From Phoronis australis (Eukaryota; Phoronida; Phoronidae), in contig NMRA01000295.1 of assembly GCA_002633005.1 (NCBI GenBank), positions 481,633 to 545,632 of the forward strand: 64,000 nucleotides of DNA, given 5' to 3'. A model generated the notes under the pieces. That model saw only the letters and a program-made list of their open reading frames with translations. It ran no database searches and was not told the DNA's origin. Positions 35,401-47,400 of the stretch are shown in pieces (the stretch's first letter is position 1; every line of letters begins with the position of its first letter). The translations under genes and the position numbers were made by a program.

Positions 35401-38400
35401 TGCTTAGAGTTGGCATAACGTAAGTAATTCATAGCAGCTCCAGGTGCATTTCAGTATTCAATTACCTTTGATTAGGAGCTGTTATTTATTTAATTATTGT
35501 TAGTTTGTTGATTTATTTTAAATGGGGGCGATCTTTACAGTCATTGTGTTTGTATGCACTTGTCGTATTGATTATTTTTGTGCAGGCCTATCAACAGATG
35601 GGGCTAGTGAGGGCACCGTCATGACACCAGACTCGGCCACTCCTGCCAAGTCGGTTGTTAATGGGACGGAACCTGTTGCTGTGCAGACCACTACAGAGAC
35701 TCACCAGGAGGTTGTTGCCTCAGTAACCACGTCTGCAGTCAATGTTGATGTTTCTCCCCAAGACGTTGTTAAGGAAGAGCCTGACGTGGCTGTTGCTCCG
35801 CCTGTTGAGGATGGTAAGGACATATATGTGTGCTGGCATTTTCATGCTTTTGCCAGTAAGAAAGTGTACTGAGAGAAATTATAAGCCTCTGACACGCCAT
35901 CTTTTGGTGAAAGTGTGCACTTGTGGACGAAAACCCAGAACAATAATGACACTTAATCGTGCTTTGAAAATTCAGCGATACCTGACGAGGAGAAATCTCT
36001 TCATTTTTTATGTGAAAACTGCTGCATATGGAATATATGACAAAAGGCATTCAGGCATTAGCAAAGTGGCTTCAGTTGAAAATTTGCATTATAACAGGAT
36101 TGTTTATAAAAGATTTAACCAGTTTCAGCCGTCTTATGGAAAGAGGATTTTAGCACAATTTGTGTTTGTATGTCCGTTAATGACCTCTCTTTAAAAGATT
36201 TTGTAAAAGGGGTTTGCTTAATCGTATATTTCCAGGACATTTCATTGAACCCTAGACACTTGTGAGTAACGATGCGTTGCCAGGTATCAGTAACATCTTT
36301 ATTCTGTAAATCGCTGTAATGATGTTCAATAACAGCAAATGTTTAGCTTCTTGTTTATGCAAGTTTTCCTTGATAGCTGCTGATATTGACGCCATTGTGC
36401 CGAGTGACAAGATTTTCACCTGGTTGAAAGACGAAGCTGTGAAGCTGAAAATCGGAGAGGGCGTGTCTGGGGAGAAACCCACCACCGTGGTCTCAGAGCT
36501 TCGCAAGACGGCCAAGAGGTGTCCCAACAGAATCGCTCTTGGTAAGCACCACAAGCATGTACTGACCCGAGTGTGTTCTGTGCAACTGGCCAGGGTTGAA
36601 CAATGTTATTTCTCGGTTCTCCTGAGCAATGTTAATAATCTTTGCTGGTGGTTTCGTTAGATGTACTGTCTAGTAGTGAAACAGCTGGCGAGATCATCTC
36701 GTTATCGTGGTTTTTACTAGGTAATCTGCCTGACAACATTGAATTAGATTGTTCATTCATCACTTTCTTTGTTGATCATCTTTTCCTCAAGTTGATGCCG
36801 TTGTTCAGTGGAGAAAACTGGTTCTAAGAAGGCGGGCACGTTATATCGTACTATTAACATTAGGTTACATCGACCGAGGAAGGTGGTTCTCCCTTGACGC
36901 TCAAATGAGCTGATACACAAGGGACCAGTCTATTATTACATAACCAGTGGTGCTTCTTTTTCTCTGATTTTTGTCTCTTCTTTGATTAGCTTGTTCTTTA
37001 CATGGCTTAATGAACTGTCATTGTCTGCCACTTCTTGGTTAGCATCCGATTTGTCAGATTGCGAAAAGTGACATCTGTTGGCGAGCGACAGGAATGAAAA
37101 TTATCAGTATTGCTGTGTAGCTGAAGTTTGTTGTACCGCATTTCAACCAAAGAGGACTGAAATTTAAGCAGTCATTTAATAAAATGTTTTTTTTCTGTCA
37201 AATTGAAAGCAGACATGTGACGCTTTACTGCGAGCTTTGTCATCCAGTCTTTCTGTCATCTCTTGGTATTAATTAGTGATCTGTAATCAGAACATTGTAA
37301 AACGGTGGTGTTCCCTTCTTTTTTCTTACATAGCTGTTCAACGGGGTTACCGCAAAAAAACCCCTAGTCTTCTTTGCCGTGAGTGATGTCATCGATGTGT
37401 TAGTTGTGATTACGGAAAAATACCGCCAACTCAGGACATAGCATGGCACTCAAGTCGCATTCTGTTCATCCCATGGCCGCTACTAGACAAAGTTATGGGA
37501 AAATGTGTGCATTTGGAACAGCATTAGAAGTTTTTGAAAATGAGGAAAGAGCAATTTTAGTATTGGTGTCTGAAATTGGTGATATTTTTCTGTACTGTTA
37601 AGTGTGTTCTGTGCATGCATGTGATGCTAAAATATGGTTACCACTCTGATGAAGAAAAACATGGAATTGACGCGAAAATTGTTTCCATGGCAGCGCTCGA
37701 CTCTTGATTTAAATGCTAAGTCACATTTGGCGCTCTGGCAAAAGTCGCAGGTCGCCAAACGAAGTCTGAGGTCACCAAAACTGAAAATCTTGGGTTTGGA
37801 AATGAATTCTGAAGTTTCTGATCTGGTGTAAAATTTCGACAACTAAAAAAAATGGTCAAATGGCTGTAACACCATCAATTCTCTTGCGCTCCAATTTTTC
37901 CCATTGTGAATGCCAAAATCTAGGCGTACATTCATTCTGTAACTCCCGCCGGCAGACAAACACAGACGACCGCGTAGGCTGGTAGCGCGAATTTCACCGA
38001 TCTTGCCTGATTTTTGCCGAACAATTCCGACTTCTGTTTGTTTACTTCCTGTTGTAATTTAAGCGTGGTGCCAAATGCGCTGATTATACGAAATTAATGG
38101 AACAATTGTGAATCAAAGGTAATCTAGGAAAACTGTAATTTGAAGTTTGGAAGTTAACGCGAACTTTGAAACGAATTGATAGGAATTGATTGTCTGCGTT
38201 ACTCGCAATGGTGACTTCGTGGCGACTTGGAATTTTTCCCAGGTTGCCAAACACAATCTGAGGTCGCATTGGTGACGTGCAGGTCACCAAATCGAGCGTG
38301 TCATGAAAACTCTGATTAGTTCAAGACATGCCTTCAGTCATATCAGGTAATCGCTGGCAACATTAATTAGATGTCTACCATTTGTGGGAAAATGATGCCT

Positions 38401-41400
38401 GAGAAAGGAAAATTTATGGATTCACTGGAAAACGCCATGTTTATAATAATATTAACAATAATAATAATAATAATGAAAACACAATGTGAGTGAGAGCCAT
38501 GTGCAATTGGTTGTTGGGTTTTTGGCATTTTGTTAATATAAAGCACGTTTCAGCACTTGATTTTTGGTCTAAGTGGTTGAGAACTCTTTGGAATCAGTTC
38601 TAGTTGATTGTTTCGTTCACAATGTTGTCTGAGGCTGTACGTGTGATTTCTTGTTGTTATTTTGCTTCGTTAAAAAGTTTCTAATTGTCATCATAAACTT
38701 ACAGTACTGGTCCGTTGATGCATTTGGTGTGGAAAACAAACGACGCATGTCTGGTATCCTACTTTCTGCATGAAATTTCAAGATTCATTTTCAATTTGGT
38801 TAAGAATGCCGACTGACACTTCTTTGGTGCAGGACTCTGTTTAATGCTGTGCATCTGTTTACTAGTCTCTTTACAAGTACTTGTACTGTAGAGCTTCTAA
38901 TGGAAGCAATGTTTTGTAAGACTCCATCCTTTAATGGAAGTCGGGGAATTTGGTACAGCTGAGCGCACTATATGCTATAAGCGCACTATAAGTCTCCAAT
39001 ACCAATTAGATACATAACTGTGTTAACATCAAATGTTACTAATCATTACTATTAAGGTTATCTAGGTCCTTAATAAACAACCGTCACTCACAAGTGAAAT
39101 ATCAAAAAAAGCTTTGTCAACCATTAAAATTGTATATTTTCTGAAAGGAAAAAGATCAAGGATTCTAAAAGTGTGCTTCTTACTGCTGTGTCTTTACTAT
39201 TATCACATGACCATGTTTTTTTAAGTTCATGAAAGGTACATTTATAGCTAAGTAATCTCTCTGCTAATTCTAAAATGAAAAGTTTACGTTATGCCGCAAA
39301 AACACTGTTAGAATTTTTTCCAAAAGTACCTTGTGTTTTGCGAGTTAATTTGGCATAAAACCTGAATTATTGAATAAGTAAAATTTAGTAACATCGTTTT
39401 TGAGACACAACATAAGCTTTAATTTACAGATGTTTTAGTAAAATCGACTGATTAGCATTGCACGCCCTCTATCGGCAATTACTCTGTACATGTTTGTGAA
39501 TTATTTTTCTTATATTGGTGCTCTTTGTATTCCACTGGCTACACTGATTGAACAGTCTCTACTGGGGCTTTCTGTAGATAAACCCACCCGGTGAAACACC
39601 CATCTGCGTTTATTTGGAAAATTATGCCAAATAAATGCACATGAGCATTTATTTGGTGTTACAACTTCTGATGTCAAGTGTCCAGATAGTGAGGTGTTTA
39701 TTTGGAAAACTTCCTCTTAAAAGACGCTAAGGGTCAACTTTTGGTCACAAATTCGGTTTTGTGGAGCATTTATCATTTATAAAACGAACAAAGTGCTGGC
39801 GAACAATGCATTTATTATCATAAAATTTCAAAACACATTTTTAAGTAAAAAATGTCAAAGTCAGGAAACCTAAGACTTTCTGTTTACATGCCCCCTTTTC
39901 CAAATAAACGCCTGAGCGTTTATTTGGTGTTACTGAAACGTCTGAAATTTTCCATTTTCCGAATACATGCCCATGGGCTTACCTACAGAAAATCCTGGTA
40001 AGTAACTCACTCCCGTTTGAGCCCATCAGCTGTGAACAGTCCCCAAGTAACTCACTTCCGTTTGTGCCCATCAGCTGTGAAGCGCGAGGCTGCCACTAAT
40101 TGGCTTACCTGGACCTACGCCGAATACTTGGAGACTGTACGCAGGACGGCAAAGGCCTTCATTAAGGTAGGCAAATCTGTTGCTATCACGCTGACTATTC
40201 TCTTGGCATCCATGTTCTGGTTGAAGTTTGAGTATGTTATTAGTCCTACATATGCTTGGTAAAAAATCTTTGTGGCAGTGTCTTGTTATATTTGTTTTTA
40301 AAAGTTCAGAAGGAAGAAAAATCCAATAACAATTTAAAACTACTTGGTAAAAGCAATATCGAAGCAGTGCGTCACTGAAAATGCCCCACTTGATAACGGC
40401 GATATCCATACTTTTTGAATTTGAATTTGATTTTGCCCTAAGTTGGTTGCTAATGTCTTAGGTTTGCGTACAAGTGGTCTTTGCTGGTGATTTTTTGTTG
40501 TGCTCAATATATTTGAAGGAAATGAAAAGACTGGTCGGTCATCACGACTGTTGCTTCATTGGGAACCCTCATGATGTTTTTTCCTTCGTGCAAAATTTCT
40601 TACCTGGTTTATTTTTTTGGGCAGATGCTGAGCATCTTATGAAGAGACGTTGTCACCATTGTTGTGTGTTTATGGTACACAAGTCTGTTGTGTGTTTATG
40701 GTACACAGCCTGATGTGTGTTTATGATACACAGCCTGTTGTGTGCTTATGGTACACTGCTTGTTGTGTGTTTATGGTACACAGTCTGTTGTGTGTTTATG
40801 GTACACAGCCTGTTGTGGGTTTATGGTACACAGCCTGTTGTGTGTTTATGGTACACAGTCTGTTGTGTGTTTATGGTGAACAGTCTGTTGTGTGTTTATG
40901 GTACACAGTCTGTTGTGTGTTTATGGTACACAGTCTGTTGTTTTCTCTTTCAGCTCGGCTTGGAACCTTATTGTGCTGTTGGTATCATCGGTTTTAACTC
41001 TCCTGAGTGGTTCTTCGCTGATCTCGGAGCAATCTGGGCCGGGTTTGTAATCACTATTAGGCTGCGTCTAGATAAAGTTTCCTTAAGACCCTTTCACACT
41101 CATCTCTTTCTCAGAATATCCGAGCCAGCCCTAACTGGCTTGAATTGAGTAGGAGACAGTAAGAAATGGTCAAAACATACCTCAAACGTGTTTTTACGAA
41201 GGTTTTTATTATGCTTGGTTGGTTCCAATGGTGACACCTTTTTTCAATTCTTATTATAAAAGCTCAGCAAGGGAAGAGTAGTGTTTTAAATTTCACCCTC
41301 TTTAGGTGGTTGATTTTATGTCCATTAACGACTCTAGGCACAGGCAATGTGAACATGAGTGTGCTGTTTTCAAATTCGTAATTTTAGGGCATATTATGTA

Positions 41401-44400
41401 ATATTTTTCAAATTAGCGATTTTAGGGTTTGCCAACCCCAATAAACTCTGTAGTGATTTTTTGAGTTGCTGATAATTTTGCTCTTTTTGGTAACGGAAAT
41501 GTATTTCTTTGCCAGCCATTTTGTTGAGCCTGACCAACATCCACTTACTAATTGTTATATCTTTCTAAGTCTGTAAATTAACCTTAATTTGCATAGGGGA
41601 TCCATTGAGAGGGATTGATTAAAATCAAAATCAGTTTTTCAACTGAAGTTGCTTTAGTTTGACCTATGACCTTTGACCCATTGATAAATTTTCAACCTTA
41701 AAAACATTCCGTGTCTGTGCCCTTTCCCCCTGAAGGTCGGTCTGTCCACTTGTGCAACCCAAAGTGCCCTCTTCTCTCTCTCGCCAATGGACTTGTGTGA
41801 ATTTGACTCGCTGTTTCAGTGGATTCGCCTGTGGTATATACACGACCAACACTCCAGAAGCGTGTCAGTTTGTGGCTAGTAACTGTCAGGCTAACATCAT
41901 TGTGGTGGAGAATGACGCCCAACTGCAGAAGATTCTGAAGGTGGAGGATAGACTGCCCAGTCTTAAGGCTATTGTCCAGTACAACGGAGAGCCATCGGTC
42001 AAGAGAGACAACATCTACTCTGTAAGTTTACAACGCGTGATGATAAGTGTGCTGTTGGGACCAGAAGCCTTCTGCATTTCAAATTCGACAAAATTCATTT
42101 TCCATCCAAAAATGCATATTTACAAAACTAACAGTCATGTCACTAATACCTTACAACACAGTTGAAGTTCTGAGATACGTTTGAAAAAAACGAACGTGAC
42201 ACTCGTGGCTAAAAGATTTGCCTCTGCAAACTTGATTCGTGGGTAACTTTAAAGGTGGCTATACTGACTTGACCTTATGTATGTTGTATTTGATGATTTT
42301 TATGCACATAAAAACATTTTTATTATAAGTTTAGTCTCCAGCCAGACAAATATCTACAGAATTATCAATTTTAACTCTGTAAATTTTCTGAAAGTAGAAA
42401 AGGTGCAAAGTTTGTTTTTTGCTTTACACCACTCTGTCATTCTTTGAGTCACGTGACCATGTCTTTTGGTAAATTTTTGCAGAAAAGAAGTGTTTTTCCA
42501 TAGAAATACAAAGGCATCAAACATGGCCAAATATCATTTGATATGAATGTTCCAAGATGAAATCTCAAAAATTTTGCTATAGTTTTCTAAATTATTTCAT
42601 TTTTGTTTTTTGCATTTTTGATTTTTTATAAAAAATCATAACAGTCCTATTTTTGATAACAGTACCCCTCTTGCAAAAGTGGATAATTTTAAGAACAATT
42701 CATAACAGTGTTTTTGAGAACAGTGAATAAAGCATAGTATCTGAAATTTTCACTGGAATCTGAATTTGATGTTCTTTAATAAGAATTACAAAGATGTTGA
42801 CTTGCTTGGTTTGTTTTGACAGTGGGGTGACCTGATGAAAATGGGCGACGAAGTCGGTGACGGAGCCCTGGAAGAGCGACTGAAGCTTCTTGCTCCGAAC
42901 AAATGCTGTACCCTTATATACACGGTGGGTGTTGAGTGCGGAGATGCCATGTGGTGCGCTGTACGGTAAAGTGTATGGCAAAATAATACCATAAAATGAG
43001 CTGAGTTGCCCTGTTATGGCGATTTGGCTCGTGTAGAATAATGTCATGCCTTTGCAACCGAATGCAAGTGTACATTCTTTAATCTAATTAAGAAGCATGG
43101 AGTTGTCAGAACAAGAGTAAAGTACAAAAGTATTTTCTGTTTTATGAATACCTTCAGCCGAATTTTCATTTATTCAATCCTTTTTATGTGCCCACATATT
43201 AATGTGTGGACGCATTATGCCGTCATCTCCGTCCGTCCGGGCGGCGTCCGTCCGGCGTCCGCTGCTTTATCTCCAAAACCCTTTGACATACCTTCATGAA
43301 ATTTGGCACATATGTTCCATTCATGAATGGGACGGCATGTACAAACTTTCGGACGGATCCGATTACCGGTGTGCCCCCTAGTGGCAATTTTAGTTTTTTA
43401 CGCTTACCTTTGTATCTTCAAAAGTCCTGAACGGATTTTCATGAAATTTGGTATGTAGGCACCTATTAGTGAGATGACGCTATGCTCCCGCTCAAAGGAT
43501 GATTGTGAAAATTGGCATGTATATGCTTACTATGTAGAGGACAGTTGACGATGATTTTCCGACGATTTCGACTACTGTGGCGCCTCCTAGTGGCAGTTTT
43601 GTTTTTTGTACGTCTACGGTTGTATCTCCTTAACCGTTCGCAGGATTTTTACGAAATTTTGTAAGTATATTTATCTGATGTTAACAACGAAAGATGACGA
43701 CTTTTGGACGGATCCGACTACTGGTGTGCCCCCTAGTGGCAATTTTATTTTTTTACGTTTACCTCTGTATCTTCACAAGTCCTTAACGGATTTTCATGAA
43801 ATTTGGTATGTAGGCACCTATTAGTGCGATGACGCTATCCTCCCGTTTTCGGATGGATTCGACNNNNNNNNNNNNNNNNNNNNNNNNNNNNNNNNNNNNN
43901 NNNNNNNNNNNNNNNNNNNNNNNNNNNNNNNNNNNNNNNNNNNNNNNNNNNNNNNNNNNNNNNNNNNNNNNNNNNNNNNNNNNNNNNNNNNNNNNNNNNN
44001 NNNNNNNNNNNNNNNNNNNNNNNNNNNNNNNNNNNNNNNNNNNNNNNNNNNNNNNNNNNNNNNNNNNNNNNNNNNNNNNNNNNNNNNNNNNNNNNNNNNN
44101 NNNNNNNNNNNNNNNNNNNNNNNNNNNNNNNNNNNNNNNNNNNNNNNNNNNNNNNNNNNNNNNNNNNNNNNNNNNNNNNNNNNNNNNNNNNNNNNNNNNN
44201 NNNNNNNNNNNNNNNNNNNNNNNNNNNNNNNNNNNNNNNNNNNNNNNNNNNNNNNNNNNNNNNNNNNNNNNNNNNNNNNNNNNNNNNNNNNNNNNNNNNN
44301 NNNNNNNNNNNNNNNNNNNNNNNNNNNNNNNNNNNNNNNNNNNNNNNNNNNNNNNNNNNNNNNNNNNNNNNNNNNNNNNNNNNNNNNNNNNNNNNNNNNN

Positions 44401-47400
44401 NNNNNNNNNNNNNNNNNNNNNNNCTCACATTTTGCCCCTAGCCTATTGAGGAGACAATGACCATGCCTTTCCATTTTGCAAAGTACAACATACTACATAT
44501 ATGCCCTCTACTGGCCACTTTATGATACCAATAAACAATCCTAGAAGGATACCGTATACGGTGCAATTGTGGGCGCATTTCAACGCTCTTCGTTGCTCTT
44601 GTTATGTATGTTCGCATTGCAATCTCTTTCCGTATTATGATATTTGGGCATAACCCAATGGAAGTTTGTGCGCATTACAATTTCGCAAATTCAACTTGTC
44701 GCTCTAACCGTTCTTATTTTTTCCTGCTTTTTATGCGCCCACATACTTATATTTGGGTGCATATTGCCGTCATCTCTGTCTGGGCATCCGGTGTCAGCAG
44801 CCCTATCTCCTAAACCACTTGCAGGATCTTATTGAAATTTGGCAGGTGTGTTCGTATGGGGTTGACGACAGAGGGCGATGAGTTTCGGACGGACCCGAAT
44901 ACCGCCATGCCCCCTAGTGGCAATTTTAGTTTTTACATTTGTATCTTCGAAGGTCCTCAACCGATTTTCATGAAATTTGGCACATAGGCATCTGCTAATG
45001 AGTTGACGCTATCCTTTCGTTTTTGGATGGATTCGAGGTATTTTGTGCCACCTAGTGGCCATTATTACTGTTTTCGAGTCTGTTTTTGGCGTCCGTCCCT
45101 CCCTCAACCAAACCGCTCAAAGGATGATTGCGAAAATTGTCATGTATGTTTTTACAATGAAGTGGACGGCTGACGATGATTTTCCGACGACTTCAACTAC
45201 TGTGGTGCCTTCTAGTGGCTATTTTGTTTTTTTCTGCCTATGGCTGTTTCTCCTAAACCGTTCGTAGGATCTTTACTAAATTTAGAAAGTGTATTTATAT
45301 GATGTTAATAATACAGGACGACGACTTTCGGACAGATCTGACTACTGGTGTGCCACCTAGTGGCAATTTTATTTTTTTACGTTTACCTCTGTATCTTCGA
45401 AGGTCCTCAACGTATTTTCATAAAATTTGGCATACTGGCATCTGTTAATGAGATGACGCTATCTCTCCATTTTCAGATGGATTCGACCTAGCTTAGCCAC
45501 CTAGTGGCCATTTTTACCATTTTCAAATCTGTTTTTGGTGTCCACCCCTTTGTCAACCAAATCCTTCTAGGGATGGTTTTGAAAATTGAAATGTTCTCAG
45601 TGTGAAGAGGACGTTTGATGATGGCGACTGACTACTGTGGCACCTCCTAGTGGTAGTTTTGTTTTGCGCCCATAGCTGTATTAAGATAACAACAAACGAC
45701 GACGAATTTCAGGCAGATCCAACGAATTCTGTGCCCACTAATGGCAATTTCCTTTTATTCTGTTTTCCATTGTTTCTCTGAAGTTCCTTGACAGTTTTTT
45801 ATGAAATATGGTATGTTCTCGTTTTTTTGGATGGATTGTACATTTCTGCGCCATCTAGTGGCCATTTTTATGATACAGTAAATAATCCTAAAAGCTCACC
45901 ATTTGCGGTGCATTCATGGGCGCATTCCAATGCTCCGCATTGCTCTTGTTTGTGAAAATCTGTTGGGAGGCCTGATTACTGTCTGTTGGCCTTTTTATGG
46001 TTATGGGTGTTTGGGAAATCTGCAATGGATTGTTTTTCACGGCGTTTCCAGAAGATTTAATCCAACCAGTGAAACTTGAGAAAGTACACCTTCGTTTCCA
46101 GCCACCAAATGGCAGTGCAATTGTACACCCACAACTCCCTAACTGCAAAAAGGCAAATGAGTTAATGAAACCCAACCCTGATGACCAAATGGAGTCTAGA
46201 GAGGGTGGTGTCTTTTTTCGGCTTGCCGGATGTCAATTAAAAATGAAATAATTCAAAAATAAAATGTCTTGTGTTTAGCTGTCAAGTACTGAAGAATAAT
46301 GAACAGTTCCTGAAAGGTATGGGTCTTTAGCTGTTTGTAAAGTTTTCAAAATAAACTTAACAGACTTCGACAGAACTCAGTCAGACCCTACCAAACTTGG
46401 ATGAACTTCTGGCCATAATTATTCGGCTGCTTAATTCTAAACTTTTGTCGCTGTGAGCTACCATGTTTGTCAAACTTAACTCAGAGTTAAATATCGCATT
46501 TTCGCATTGTTTGTCAATGGACTGGTTAGGTAGGATTGTCACAATTTCAAAAAACTGTAGAGGGGCAGCTGTTGATTTTTTGTCGAGATCTCGCCAGAAT
46601 TGAAACGGGTTCTGTTGGAAAAGAAATTATCATTTAGTCATGGTTTTATGCATCAAAACTCTTTATTGAGTATTAACATTGTCCAGATTATTTTGAAAAC
46701 TGTTTTTTCTAAGTTAATAATTGATTCTCTTTTTATTTTTAGTCTGGCACGACCGGCAATCCCAAGGGAGTTATGGTGAGCCATGACAATGTAAGTATCT
46801 CAATTTGTCATCTATATACTGTGTGTTTATGTATTGTACACTGCCAAACACTTGCGGGCATTATGCATCTCAAATAACTAGCAAGCGTCAATCTGATAGC
46901 ATCATGTCTGGATTTCTTGAGGCATATTAAAAATGCTTCTTTTAGAATATTGGCCCTTGTCTTAGAATCTGAATGCAGTGGTTATTGTTAAGACTAGAGG
47001 CATGCTTGTGACTCAGTTCTATTGTCTTTGTAACTCAATTCTAATGCGGGCCTGGGTTTTGCAACCACAGTGTGTTACTGAAAATTTTTTTTGCGCCAAT
47101 GGCTCTCTCCTAGAATTATCCCTACAGTGTAGCCGCAGACCTGTTGTCAGGCTATCTGTGCTGATTTTAAGATTATTTAGGACCTTTTCAACAAGTCTGC
47201 ATTCAGCCAGAAATCCTAGAATATGTATAATTTAACACTGACAAGAAATGTAGATATTTTCTGAAAGTAGAAAAAGCAATAGAAACCGATTTTCAGCTCT
47301 TTACCAGTTGATCATTGATTGGGTCCCACGAGCACATCTGTTTAGTAAACTTTAGCAATTAAAAAAGAAATATGCAAATCATAGCAAAACACTTGTATCA

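Noticed and set aside
40650-41148. Two long overlapping frames with CVFMVHSLL and CLWYT repeats
   Set aside because: Translation of the 25-bp minisatellite; only 40954-41042 in one frame is a real exon.
43821-44474. Three open frames of about 200 codons on both strands
   Set aside because: They consist almost wholly of X from the 560-N gap.
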